A stretch of DNA of 64,000 bases, taken from positions 1 through 64,000 of the forward strand of contig CAZMRF010000013.1 of NCBI GenBank assembly GCA_964568735.1. The letters run 5' to 3'. Every line of letters starts with the position of its first letter. The stretch's first letter is position 1. The notes beneath the pieces are model-generated. The model had not been told where the DNA came from, made no database searches, and worked only from the letters and a program-made list of their open reading frames with translations. Origin of the DNA: CAZMRF01 sp964568735. Lineage in GTDB: Bacteria; Acidobacteriota; Polarisedimenticolia; JACPZX01. This document shows, piece by piece, positions 34,572-43,041 of the stretch. The translations under genes and the position numbers were made by a program.

Positions 34572-35882
34572 ATGTCCCAGAGCCGTGTGACCATGCCCCC
34601 GACCGAGCGCCGCCGGGAGGCGCTTCCCTCCTTCTTCGAGGCGGTGCAGGCGCAATTCAACAGGGCAGCCGACGCGATGGGCCTCGAAGCAGGCATCAGG
34701 GCCATCCTCAGCGAGCCGGCGAACGAGATCGTCGTGCACTTCCCCGTGGTGCTCGACTCGGGCGTCACCCGGATCTTCGACGGATACCGCGTGCAGCACA
34801 ACAACGTGCTGGGGCCCTTCAAGGGCGGCATCCGCTACCACCAGAGCGTCAGCCTCGACGAGATCAAGGCTCTGGCCGCGCTGATGACGTGGAAGTGCGC
34901 CGTCGTGAACGTCCCCTTCGGGGGCGCGAAGGGAGGAGTCTGCTTCGACCCGGCGAGCTTCTCACGGAGCGAGCTGGAGCGCATCACGAGGAGGTTCACC
35001 TACTCGCTCCAGAACTTCATCGGGCCCGAGCGGGACATCCCCGCCCCCGACCTGAACACGAACGCCCAGATCATGGCCTGGATGATGGACACCTACATGA
35101 TCGGCTGCGACGTCGAGGATCGCGGCGCCATGAAGCACGTCGTCACGGGAAAGCCCGTCGAGATCGGGGGATCCCACGGCCGGGACATCGCCGTCGGGCT
35201 GAGCATCCTGTATTCGATCGAGGAGTATCTCCAGCTCGCGGCCTGGAAACAGGAGCTCGAAGGCCTCACGATGACGATCCAGGGGTACGGCAACGTCGGC
35301 TCCGCGGCGGGGGTCCTCCTCGGAGAGCGCGGCGTGAAGCTATTGGCCGTGAGCGATCACACGGGGAGCATCCACAATCCCCGAGGGATCGACCCCGTCG
35401 CGCTCCGGGATTACATCCGAGGCAAGCGCGGGCTGGCCGGCTTTCCCGGAGCCGACGCCGTGACGGCGAGCGACTTCTGGAAGGTCAGGACGGACATCCT
35501 CATCCCCGCCGCGCTCGAGAATCAGATCACGACGGAGAACGCCGATCTCATCGACGCGCGGCTGATCGTGGAGGGCGCGAACAACCCCGTGTCGCCCGCC
35601 GCATCCGTGAGGCTGGGGGAGCGGAAAATCCCCGTCATCCCCGACATCCTCGCGAACGCCGGGGGGGTCAACGTCTCCTACTTCGAGTGGGTCCAGAACA
35701 AGAACAGCCAGACGTGGAGGCTCGACAAGGTCAAAGGAGAGCTGGAATTCGGCATCAAGACGAACCTCCGGCTCATCTACGAAAGCTCACAGCGGCTGGG
35801 CCTCGACCTCAGGACCGCCGCCTACGTCGTGGCGCTGGAGCGGCTCGCCTCGATCTACCGCCTGAGGGGCATCTTTCCCTGA
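34572..35882 (+). CDS. gdhA: Glu/Leu/Phe/Val dehydrogenase, glutamate dehydrogenase
   Basis: A 436-residue enzyme that interconverts glutamate and 2-oxoglutarate plus ammonia in the cytoplasm. The substrate-binding segment GPFKGGIRYH, the catalytic lysine in LMTWKCAVVNVPFGGAKGG, the aspartate in RDIPAPDLNT and the nucleotide motif QGYGNVGSAAG are all in place. The size and the PFGGAKGG form fit the NAD-type or dual-specificity class related to archaeal and Bacillus enzymes. A consensus-like promoter lies 72-100 bases upstream. Next gene, rpoD, is convergent with a 7-base gap. Confidence 0.92.
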   Translation: MSQSRVTMPPTERRREALPSFFEAVQAQFNRAADAMGLEAGIRAILSEPANEIVVHFPVVLDSGVTRIFDGYRVQHNNVLGPFKGGIRYHQSVSLDEIKALAALMTWKCAVVNVPFGGAKGGVCFDPASFSRSELERITRRFTYSLQNFIGPERDIPAPDLNTNAQIMAWMMDTYMIGCDVEDRGAMKHVVTGKPVEIGGSHGRDIAVGLSILYSIEEYLQLAAWKQELEGLTMTIQGYGNVGSAAGVLLGERGVKLLAVSDHTGSIHNPRGIDPVALRDYIRGKRGLAGFPGADAVTASDFWKVRTDILIPAALENQITTENADLIDARLIVEGANNPVSPAASVRLGERKIPVIPDILANAGGVNVSYFEWVQNKNSQTWRLDKVKGELEFGIKTNLRLIYESSQRLGLDLRTAAYVVALERLASIYRLRGIFP

Positions 35883-35889
35883 GGATCCG

Positions 35890-37572
35890 TCAAGGCTGCG
35901 GCGCGTCGAGCAGCGGGCGCAGCTTCCTGCTCCGGGAGGGATGACGGAGCTTCCGAAGGGCCTTCGCTTCGATCTGCCGGATTCGCTCCCGGGTCACACC
36001 GAAGGCAGACCCTATCTCCTCGAGAGTCATCTCTATCCCGTCCTCGAGGCCGTAGCGCAGGTTGAGGATCTTGTCCTCCCGGGGAGAGAGAGTCTTCAGC
36101 ATCTCTGCGGTGCGCCTCCGGAGATCCGCCAGCACCATGGCCGTCTCCGGCGAAGGCGCCTTCGTGTCCTCGATGAAGTCCCGCAGGTGGGTGCCATCTT
36201 CCTCCCCGACGGGGGTCTCGAGGGAGATGGGCTCCGTGGCCGCTTTCATGACACGGCGCACCTTCACCTCGGGGATGCCCATGCGGAATGCGATCTCGGC
36301 CGGAGTGGGTTCTCGCCCGTACTCCTGGACGAGCGCGCGGGAGATCTGGACCAGCTTGTTGAGCGTTTCGATCATGTGGACGGGGATCCGGATGGTCCTC
36401 CCCTGGTCGGCGATGGCGCGTGTGACCGCCTGCCGGATCCACCACGTGGCGTAGGTGGAGAACTTGTAGCCCCGCCGGTAGTCGAACTTGTCCACCGCCC
36501 GCATCAACCCCATGTTGCCTTCCTGGATGAGATCCAGGAGGTGGAGGCCGCGGCTGGCGTATTTCTTCGCAATGGAGACCACCAGCCTCAAGTTGGCCAC
36601 GATCATCGCATCGCGGGCTTCCTGCGCGAGCCGTTCCCCCGCGAGGATCCGGCCCGTGGTCTCCAGCAGGGCCTCCGCGGAGTCCCTGAACCACTCCTCG
36701 ATCTCCTCGATCCCGCCTCGCAGCTCGAGCAGGCGGCGCTTGATCTCCCTTGAGGCGTCGCGGTCTCTCTCGCCCCCCAGGCTCGCGAGGGCCCGGGCCT
36801 CCATTTCCTGAAGCGCGTCCTCCTTCTCGGCGGCCCTGAAGATGAGGCTGGAGAAGGTCCGGATCTGCTCGTCGCTGAGGACCAGGGTCCTGACCGTCCG
36901 GCCCATCCTGACGCGCGCCCGCGCGAGACGTCTCCGCGCCTTCAGGTGCGCCCGCCCGCCCGGCTTGACCCGTCCGAGGTAGGCCCTGCGCTGCCGCACC
37001 TCCACGACGTGCTTCTCGAGCCGCGCGACGGACTGTGCGATGGAACGCCTGCGCCTCTCCGCTGAGGCCCGCGAGTCCTCCGGGAGGAAGAGGCCATCAG
37101 GAAGGCCTTCATCTTCCACCTTGAGGGTGTGGCCGATCGCGGCGAGCTGCTCCGCCACGACTTCGCGGCGCGAGATGGCTCTGAGGACCGCGCGGCGACC
37201 GCGCTCGATCTGCCGGGCCAGGACCACTTCCCGCTCCCTGGTCAGCAGGGGAACCGCGCCAATTTCCTGCAGGTAGGTCCGCACGGGGTCGGCGGAACGC
37301 TCCTGTCCGTGGAAGGCGGATGCGGAGCGCTGGGAGGAGCTCTTGCCGGGCCGCCCGTCCCCGCCCGGCTCGGGCCGTTCCTCTCCTTCGACCTCGCCCT
37401 CGACGACCTCGATCCCGTGCTCGCCGAGGGCCATCAGGAGCTCGTCCATCTCCTCGGCGCTGGTGATTCCCTCCGGGTTCACGAGCAGATCGAAGATCTC
37501 GTCGAAGGTGAGACGGCTGCCCCTGGTCTTTCCTAGGTCGATGAGTTGCTCGATTCCCGGCCTGCCTTCCAC
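35890..37572 (-). CDS. rpoD: primary RNA polymerase sigma factor RpoD
   Basis: The housekeeping sigma-70 factor. Region 1.1 is present (EQLIDLGKTRGSRLTFDEIF), region 1.2 in DPVRTYLQEIGAVPLLTRE, a long non-conserved insert (about residues 120-300), region 2 with NLRLVVSIAKKYASRGLHLL, DLIQEGNMGLMRAVDKFDY and YATWWIRQAVTRAI, region 3, and region 4.2 with FGVTRERIRQIEAKALRKL. I chose the GTG at 37572 (VEGRPGIEQ) because GGAGG lies 6 bases upstream; the frame also opens from 37611. It is the last gene of the rpsU-dnaG-rpoD macromolecular synthesis operon. Confidence 0.95.
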   Translation of the reverse strand: MEGRPGIEQLIDLGKTRGSRLTFDEIFDLLVNPEGITSAEEMDELLMALGEHGIEVVEGEVEGEERPEPGGDGRPGKSSSQRSASAFHGQERSADPVRTYLQEIGAVPLLTREREVVLARQIERGRRAVLRAISRREVVAEQLAAIGHTLKVEDEGLPDGLFLPEDSRASAERRRRSIAQSVARLEKHVVEVRQRRAYLGRVKPGGRAHLKARRRLARARVRMGRTVRTLVLSDEQIRTFSSLIFRAAEKEDALQEMEARALASLGGERDRDASREIKRRLLELRGGIEEIEEWFRDSAEALLETTGRILAGERLAQEARDAMIVANLRLVVSIAKKYASRGLHLLDLIQEGNMGLMRAVDKFDYRRGYKFSTYATWWIRQAVTRAIADQGRTIRIPVHMIETLNKLVQISRALVQEYGREPTPAEIAFRMGIPEVKVRRVMKAATEPISLETPVGEEDGTHLRDFIEDTKAPSPETAMVLADLRRRTAEMLKTLSPREDKILNLRYGLEDGIEMTLEEIGSAFGVTRERIRQIEAKALRKLRHPSRSRKLRPLLDAPQP

Positions 37573-37645
37573 AGTCACCTCCCGGCCCGCGCGGGGCCGG
37601 ACCGGTCTCAACCCGGCTGTCCGGGGTCCAGCGGCCCCGGGTTTC

Positions 37646-39433
37646 TCACGACAGTTCGTCGATCCTGCGGCTCAGCTCGATCTTACGGCGGAGAAGCTCC
37701 TCGAGCCGCACCGGATCGTCAATCCCTTCCATTTCCTTCTGGATCGCCCCGCGCTCCCTCACGAGCCTGACCCGGCGGAGGCTCTCCAGGCAGTGCCGCG
37801 CCTCTTCGGGGTCCGGGGGAGGACTCCCTCTCATCGCGACACGGGTGAGGAGCTGCTTGTCCTCCTCCCGGAGGGACTCGCAGAGAGACCCATAGGTCAC
37901 GCTCTCTCCCGTCCGGTCAAGGCTCGTGATGGCCTCGACGATCGCTCCAATCTCCGTGGAATCGAGGTCGGGCGGCAGGATTCCGTGGAGCAGGGCCGAT
38001 CGGCAGGCCTCACTCTCCACGAGACCCTGGACGAGCCTTGCTTCGGCTTCCCCGAGCGCCTTCAAGTGAACGCCCCCCTGCGGGGTGCGGTTCCGTGACG
38101 CCTCCGCGGCGGTGTTGCCCGAAGCTCCGCGAGCACCCCCCTTCGCAAGGGCATCCCGCATCTCAGCGAGCATGAGGTCGTCTTCCAACCCGAGCCGCTC
38201 GGCCAGAAGCCCGAGAAACCCGGATCGCTCGATCCGGCCGGGTATTCGGGCGATGACAGGGAGGATCTCCCGTGCGGCCGCGGCCACGACGGAAGGGTCG
38301 GAGAGGTCCTTCCCCTTTGTCACGGTCTCGACGAGGAAATCGAACGACGTCGGCGCGCCGGCCAGCAGGCGGCGATAACTCTCCGGCCCCGAAGCCTGAA
38401 TGTAGGCATCGGGATCGAGCCCCTCGGGGAGCTGGAGAACGCGGACCGAGAGTCCCCGCGCGAGGAGACCCTCGAGGCTCCTGACACTCGCCGCCTGCCC
38501 GGCAGGATCGGCGTCGTAGTTCAGGACGACCTGGTCGGTGAAGCGTCTGATGAGCGAGGCTTGTTCGTCGGTGAAGGCCGTGCCCAGTGTGGCCACGCAG
38601 TTCTGGACCCCCGCTCCGTAGAGGCTGACCCAGTCCAGGTATCCCTCCACGACGATCCCCGCCCCCGCCTCCTTGATGGCGTGCCTGGACTGGTAGAGCC
38701 CGAAGAGCGTCTCGCGCTTGTTGTAGACCAGCGTTTCCGGGGAGTTGAGGTACTTGGGCTCCCCCTCCCCCACGACCCGGCCGCCGAAGGCGATGATGTC
38801 CCCGGAGAGGTTCACGATGGGGAAGATGATCCGGCTGCGGAAACGGTCGTAGAAGCGCCCGCCGCTCTCGGAGCGCAGGACGATGCCCGCGGCCTGGAGC
38901 AGCTCAGGGCGGAAGCCCTTGGCCTCGAGCGCGAGCCGCGCCGTGTCCCAGCGGTCGGGAGCGAAGCCGAGTCCGAGGCCATCCCTTGTCTCCTCGGTGA
39001 CCCCCCGCCGCTTCAGATATTCACGGCCTGGGGCGCCCTCGGGCTCCTCCACGAGGATGCTGCGGTACAGCTCGGCGGCCGCGCGGCAAACGCCAAGGAT
39101 GGCTTCCCGCTCCGAGCGGCGAGGGGCTCCGGCTCCGTCGGGGATGGGGATGCCGGCCCGGCGCGCGAGGAGCCGCAGCGCCTCGGGGAACTCGACGCTC
39201 TCGCGGAGCATGACGAACTTGAAGACGTCGCCGCCCGCGCCGCAGCCGAAGCAATAGAAGAGCTGCTTGTTCTCGTCGACGTAAAAGGAGGGAGTCTTCT
39301 CGTTGTGGAAAGGGCAGAGCCCTCTGTACTTGCGCCCCGCCTTCTTGAGGGGGGTCGCCTCCGAGATGAGGCTGACCACGTCGAGGGAAGAACGGACCTT
39401 CCCCACCAAATCGGGACCATGTGGCCTGGTCAA
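37646..39433 (-). CDS. dnaG: DNA primase
   Basis: Makes RNA primers at the replication fork. The 595-residue protein has the N-terminal CHC2 zinc-binding domain (GLCPFHNEKTPSFYV and FYCFGCGAGGD), the RNA polymerase core with the TOPRIM motif in IVVEGYLDWVSLY and the metal-binding aspartates in VLNYDADPAG, and a C-terminal helical domain that should bind DnaB helicase. The start is TTG at 39433, preceded by a GGGAGGG site; this rare start may hold primase levels low, as is known for dnaG in other bacteria with this operon. It lies between rpsU and rpoD. Confidence 0.95.
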   Translation of the reverse strand: MTRPHGPDLVGKVRSSLDVVSLISEATPLKKAGRKYRGLCPFHNEKTPSFYVDENKQLFYCFGCGAGGDVFKFVMLRESVEFPEALRLLARRAGIPIPDGAGAPRRSEREAILGVCRAAAELYRSILVEEPEGAPGREYLKRRGVTEETRDGLGLGFAPDRWDTARLALEAKGFRPELLQAAGIVLRSESGGRFYDRFRSRIIFPIVNLSGDIIAFGGRVVGEGEPKYLNSPETLVYNKRETLFGLYQSRHAIKEAGAGIVVEGYLDWVSLYGAGVQNCVATLGTAFTDEQASLIRRFTDQVVLNYDADPAGQAASVRSLEGLLARGLSVRVLQLPEGLDPDAYIQASGPESYRRLLAGAPTSFDFLVETVTKGKDLSDPSVVAAAAREILPVIARIPGRIERSGFLGLLAERLGLEDDLMLAEMRDALAKGGARGASGNTAAEASRNRTPQGGVHLKALGEAEARLVQGLVESEACRSALLHGILPPDLDSTEIGAIVEAITSLDRTGESVTYGSLCESLREEDKQLLTRVAMRGSPPPDPEEARHCLESLRRVRLVRERGAIQKEMEGIDDPVRLEELLRRKIELSRRIDELS

Positions 39434-39574
39434 GGTCCCACCCTCCCGGGTTCGTTCCCTCGGAAGCCCGCCGGCCGGCGCCGTGGGCTTCCGATCCCGC
39501 CTGAGAGTAACGCCGGGAGGACGCGCCGACCCGGCGCACCCTCCCGGTACGGAAACAGACTCGATCGCGAGGGC

Positions 39575-39784
39575 CTAGAGGCCCTCGATCCTCCGCTCTT
39601 GAGCGAGCCGCTTGAGCAGTTTCTTTCTCGCGGCCATCGCCTTGCGCTTCTTACGGACGCTCGGCTTCTCGTAGTGCTGCCTTTTCTTGAGCTCGGTCAG
39701 CACTCCTGACTTCTCGCATTTGCGCTTGAACCTGCGCAGCGCGTTCTCGAGCGACTCGTCTTCGCGCACCTTGACGACGGGCAT
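39575..39784 (-). CDS. rpsU: 30S ribosomal protein S21
   Basis: A 69-residue, very basic ribosomal protein of the small subunit platform, which helps the 30S subunit pair with the ribosome-binding site. The start MPVVKVREDESLENALRRF and the KRKCEKSGVL and KPSVRKKRKA parts are characteristic. The ATG at 39784 has GGGGGTG upstream. First gene of rpsU-dnaG-rpoD; the 141-base gap before dnaG has no clear terminator. A near-consensus promoter lies about 200 bases upstream. Confidence 0.95.
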   Translation of the reverse strand: MPVVKVREDESLENALRRFKRKCEKSGVLTELKKRQHYEKPSVRKKRKAMAARKKLLKRLAQERRIEGL

Positions 39785-39987
39785 TCGCGTTCACCCCCTC
39801 ATGATCGTGGGCTGGCCGGAGGATCGCAGGTGCACGGGACGATCCTTCGAGCGTCGGATGTGACCTGGCAACAGCGAAGTCGACCCTCGGTCGTAACTGC
39901 CCGCGACGGATCCGGTCCCGGAGGGAAGGATGCCGCCAAGAGCGTGATACGTGCCGAGCAGTTTTCGCTGGGGCGAGGCAGGCGGCG

Positions 39988-40016
39988 ATCGTATTAGGCT
40001 GCTTGACGCCTGTCAA
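39988..40016 (-). promoter_or_regulatory. sigma-70 promoter of the rpsU-dnaG-rpoD operon
   Basis: On the minus strand, a perfect -35 TTGACA (40016-40011), 17-base spacer, and -10 TACGAT (39993-39988). The -35 overlaps the end of larB. Start of transcription near 39981 would leave a leader of nearly 200 bases before rpsU, in which I see no known RNA motif. Confidence 0.7.
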
Positions 40017-40816
40017 GACCGCGGTCGCGGCCGCTTCGGGGCGGAGCGTCGTGGTGCGGGGCGCTTGTCCATCCCTGCCAGGATCATGGAGGCTGCGAAG
40101 CCTGCACCGAAGCCGTTGTCGATGTTGACGACAGTGAGGCCCGACGCGCATGAGTTCAGCATCGAGAGCAACGCCGTCACCCCGCCGAATGAGGTTCCGT
40201 AGCCGGTGCTGACGGGCACGCCGATCACGGGGGCGTCGATCATCGCCGCGACGACGCTGGGAAGAGCGCCTTCCATCCCGGCGACGGCAACGACGACGCG
40301 CGCGCTCCTGAGTCGATCCGCTTCGGCCAGCAGCCTGTGCAGGCCGGCGATGCCGACGTCGTAGAGCCTGTCGGCGCTGTTGCCCATGATCTCCGCCGTC
40401 ACCGCGGCCTCCTCCGCCACGGGGATGTCCGAGGTGCCCGCCGCCACGATCACGAGGCCTTTCCTGGGGGGCCGGCGAGTCCGCCCCGGGACCGTGATGG
40501 TCCGCGCCTCCGGATGGTATTCGGCGAGGGGCACGACCTCGACGGCGGCCGTGAAGACGGCGGGCCCCGCCCGCGTCACGAGGATGGGCGATCCCAGGTC
40601 CTTCACGGCACTCAGGATCCCGACGATCTGCTCCGTAGTCTTCCCTTCAGCCAGGATCACTTCCGGGAAGCCGCGGCGAATCGCCCGGTGCGTGTCGTAG
40701 CGGGCAAAGCCGAGGTCCTTGAAGGGCAGGTCCTTGAGCCTGTGGAGCGCGTCGGCCGGGCGGACGCGCCCCCCGGCGACGTCTCTGAGGAGCTTGCGGA
40801 GGGTCTCTTCGTCCAC
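40013..40816 (-). CDS. larB: LarB, nickel-pincer cofactor biosynthesis carboxylase/hydrolase
   Basis: LarB carboxylates and hydrolyses nicotinic acid adenine dinucleotide in the first step towards the nickel-pincer nucleotide cofactor of lactate racemase and related enzymes. The protein (267 residues) has the LarB opening VDEETLRKLLRDVAGG, the KDLGFARYDTHRAIRRGFPEV segment and a PurE-like C-terminal half with AAGTSDIPVAEEAAV, VAVAGMEGALPSVVA and IGVPVSTGYGTSFGG. The GTG at 40816 matches the usual family start; an in-frame ATG at 40867 lies further upstream. LarC and LarE genes are not nearby. Divergent from ubiX. Confidence 0.9.
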   Translation of the reverse strand: MDEETLRKLLRDVAGGRVRPADALHRLKDLPFKDLGFARYDTHRAIRRGFPEVILAEGKTTEQIVGILSAVKDLGSPILVTRAGPAVFTAAVEVVPLAEYHPEARTITVPGRTRRPPRKGLVIVAAGTSDIPVAEEAAVTAEIMGNSADRLYDVGIAGLHRLLAEADRLRSARVVVAVAGMEGALPSVVAAMIDAPVIGVPVSTGYGTSFGGVTALLSMLNSCASGLTVVNIDNGFGAGFAASMILAGMDKRPAPRRSAPKRPRPRS

Positions 40817-40888
40817 GGGAGGCCGGAGTATAGCGCGTTGACGCTCGTGGGAGCCGGCGCGTATCATCCCGGCTTTCCCGGTGCACGG

Positions 40889-41488
40889 ATGCCCGAGTAC
40901 GTCCTCGCCATCACCGGCGCCAGCGGATCTCTGTGCGGCCGGCGCCTCCTCCTGGAGCTCGCGTCACACCCCGAGGTGCCGCGGGTCAACGTCATTGCTT
41001 CGCGCGGAGCCCGGAAGGTCGCGCGTGAAGAGCTGGGCCTCGAGAGCGAATCCATAGAGGCGTTCCGGCGGGCTCTCACGCCTTCCGGGCTCGAGACGAT
41101 TCGCTGGTTCGACGAAGACGACCTCGCCGCTCCCATCGCCTCCGGCTCCTTCCCGTGCGCGGGAATGGCGGTCGTTCCCTGCAGCACGGGAACGCTCGCG
41201 GCCATCGCCCAGGGCATGAGCCGCAACCTCATCCACCGCGCGGCGGAGGTGCAGCTCAAGGAGCGGAGGACCCTCGTCCTCGGGATCCGCGAGTCGCCCT
41301 TCAGCCTCATCCATCTCGAGAACATGAAGCAGGCCACGCTCGCGGGGGCGATCGTGGCACCCATCACGCCGCTCTTCTACAACCGCCCCGTGGACATGCA
41401 GGAGATCGTCGAACAGTACGCCGCACGGGTGCTCGACCTTCTCGGGCTGAAGCATCAGATCGGCAGGCGATGGAAGGCCGATCTCTAG
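40889..41488 (+). CDS. ubiX: flavin prenyltransferase UbiX
   Basis: UbiX joins dimethylallyl phosphate to FMN to make the prenylated flavin used by UbiD-type decarboxylases. The 199-residue protein has VLAITGASGSLCGRRLL at the FMN site, SGSFPCAGMAVVPCSTGTLAAIA, the HRAAEVQLKERRTLVL phosphate-binding segment and the C-terminal APITPLFYNRPVDMQEIV. It overlaps ubiA by 19 bases and the two are very likely co-expressed in quinone (ubiquinone or futalosine-route menaquinone) biosynthesis. No ubiD is in the window. Confidence 0.92.
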   Translation: MPEYVLAITGASGSLCGRRLLLELASHPEVPRVNVIASRGARKVAREELGLESESIEAFRRALTPSGLETIRWFDEDDLAAPIASGSFPCAGMAVVPCSTGTLAAIAQGMSRNLIHRAAEVQLKERRTLVLGIRESPFSLIHLENMKQATLAGAIVAPITPLFYNRPVDMQEIVEQYAARVLDLLGLKHQIGRRWKADL

Positions 41489-42351
41489 GCGTGGCGCGAA
41501 GGCTCCGCCTCTCCGCGGAGCTCGTCACCTTCAGCCACACGATCTTCGCGCTGCCGTTCGCCTTCATGGGGATGCTCATGGCGGCTCGCGGCCTTCCCCC
41601 GCTGCGGACCATCCTGTGGATCACGCTGGCCATGGTTGGCGCTCGCACCGCCGCGATGACCTTCAACCGCCTGGCCGATGAGCGATTCGACAGGCTGAAC
41701 CCGCGGACGGCCGGAAGGCCTCTCCCTTCAGGAAGGCTCGATCGGACCTGGGCCGGCGGCATGCTGGCGATCTCGACGGTGGTCTTCGTCGCCGCCGCGG
41801 CGGGGCTGAACAGGACCTGCCTCTACCTGAGCCTGCCCGCTCTCGCCGTCATCCTCTCGTACTCGCTGACGAAGAGGTTCACTCCCCTGACCCACATTCA
41901 CCTCGGTGCCGCTCTGGGCCTCGCGCCGATGGGCGCGTGGATCGGCGTCGCCGGAGAGATCGAGCCGGCAGCCATCGTTCTGGGAACGGCCGTGGCGCTC
42001 TGGACGGCGGGATTCGACATCATCTACGCGTGTCAGGACGTCGAATTCGACAGGAGCGCCGGCCTCTACAGCCTGCCGGCCCGGATCGGTGTCGCGGGCG
42101 CTCTCAGGGGCTCGGAGATCCTCCACGTATTCACGGTGATCGCCCTGATCTCACTTCCCTTGCTCAGCGACCTCGGGCCGATCTACGTGGCAGGAGCCCT
42201 CGCCGCCGCCGCGGTCCTGGTCGTCGAGCACCGCCTCGTCCACCCCGGAGACCTCTCCAGAGTCAACGCCGCCTTTTTCACCGCCAACGGGTTCGTTTCC
42301 ATGGGACTCCTCGCAGCCACGGCAGCGGATCTCCTGGCGAGGCGGAGCTAG
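41470..42351 (+). CDS. ubiA: UbiA-family prenyltransferase
   Basis: An integral membrane enzyme that attaches a polyprenyl chain to an aromatic quinone precursor. It has about eight membrane segments and both aspartate-rich magnesium sites: NRLADERFDRLNPRT and DIIYACQDVEFDRSAGLYS. The opening VTFSHTIFALPFAFMGMLMA is typical of 4-hydroxybenzoate prenyltransferase and the futalosine-pathway homologue MqnP. Start ATG at 41470 overlaps the ubiX stop; GTG at 41491 is the alternative. Which quinone is made cannot be decided here. Confidence 0.88.
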   Translation: MEGRSLGVARRLRLSAELVTFSHTIFALPFAFMGMLMAARGLPPLRTILWITLAMVGARTAAMTFNRLADERFDRLNPRTAGRPLPSGRLDRTWAGGMLAISTVVFVAAAAGLNRTCLYLSLPALAVILSYSLTKRFTPLTHIHLGAALGLAPMGAWIGVAGEIEPAAIVLGTAVALWTAGFDIIYACQDVEFDRSAGLYSLPARIGVAGALRGSEILHVFTVIALISLPLLSDLGPIYVAGALAAAAVLVVEHRLVHPGDLSRVNAAFFTANGFVSMGLLAATAADLLARRS

Positions 42352-42686
42352 GCCTCCGAGCCACAACTCGTACGTGCCCTCCTCGGAGGGTCAGCCTGGC
42401 GGTGGCCAGCCAGGTTTCCCGCTCTGGGGGGCCGCAGGCGGCGCGGCCCTCCGGCATCACCCAGGCGGGACTCCGTGGCTCAGCCGTCTCAGCCTGAGAA
42501 CCACGCATATTCGGCTGGGGACGGCTCCTTGCATTTCGGACCGCTTCGTAACGTCGCCATTCCTGTCTCATCCCGAGTCAGGCCGGGGCTCCGGACTGCC
42601 GAGGCGAGAGAGGGGGGAACTCTCAACCGCGCAGGGAGTTCGCCCGGCTCGCGGAGGGTGGCACCCGGCTGGCAGGAGTCGCCGAT
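42352..42686. other. intergenic region before a possible small peptide gene
   Basis: About 335 bases with no confident gene. It contains a stem from GAACTC (about 42618) to GAGTTC (about 42636) and, at 42659-42674, TGGCACCCGGCTGGCA, which resembles a sigma-54 promoter with correct spacing. I compared the region with cyclic-di-GMP riboswitches because a diguanylate cyclase follows, and found no convincing match. Confidence 0.35.
42659..42674 (+). promoter_or_regulatory. possible sigma-54 promoter
   Basis: TGGCACCCGGCTGGCA has the GG and GC dinucleotides 10 bases apart, with TGGCAC at -24 and TGGC in place of TTGC at -12. It would drive the diguanylate cyclase gene at 43042 with a leader of over 300 bases. 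In GC-rich sequence such a match can arise by chance. Confidence 0.25.
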
Positions 42687-42785
42687 GTGAACCCCCCGAA
42701 TCCTCCATCCCTGCTGGAGTTCTTTCGATCGCTCTTCCGGGAGCTGACTCGGGCGGTGTACTCGCGCTTCTTCTCGCTCTTCTGA
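42687..42785 (+). CDS. possible 32-residue amphipathic peptide
   Basis: A GTG at 42687 with AGGAG 8 bases upstream opens a 32-codon frame. The product begins MNPPNPPSLLEFF and continues as an amphipathic helix with Phe, Leu and Arg, ending RFFSLF. Third codon positions are mostly G or C, as in nearby genes. An inverted repeat (CCGGGAGCT at 42737-42745 and AGCTCCCGG at 42785-42793) spans the second half. No family is recognised. If the sigma-54-like site at 42659 were used, transcription would begin at almost the first codon, so both cannot easily be right. Confidence 0.3.
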   Translation: MNPPNPPSLLEFFRSLFRELTRAVYSRFFSLF

Positions 42786-43041
42786 GCTCCCGGCGCTCGC
42801 CAGGTAGCCGGATCCAGGGACGTCTCGCCCTCCAGCGTCCGTGGTCCCCACCCCCTCTTTCTGAGGCCGAGAGCCATTCCCCACTTCCATCGAGTCGATC
42901 CTCGGTGTCAGTTCTTATTCTAAGATACTGATTTCATTATCTTTATGTCACAGCGTCAGCTGGACGTCAGGGTTGTCATGGCTGCGAATGGGCCTATATT
43001 TGCCGCTCCAATTTTCACTATCCGATATTCAGAGAGTAGAT
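42786..43041. other. leader of the diguanylate cyclase gene
   Basis: 256 bases without a gene. Sequence from about 42903 to 43035 is distinctly AT-rich (for example TTATTCTAAGATACTG) and probably holds a promoter, but no pair of hexamers at proper spacing is convincing. Confidence 0.35.

Noticed and set aside
42352..42690. Cyclic-di-GMP-I (GEMM) riboswitch before the diguanylate cyclase
   Set aside because: Phrases such as CGCAGGGAGTTCGCC and GTCGCCGATG look superficially similar, but the conserved core GACGCAAAGCC and the tetraloop-receptor arrangement are missing.
42489..42890. Minus-strand 133-codon frame in the ubiA-cyclase gap
   Set aside because: No Shine-Dalgarno site, no recognisable domain, and composition like a random GC-rich frame; the opposite-strand 32-codon frame is better supported.
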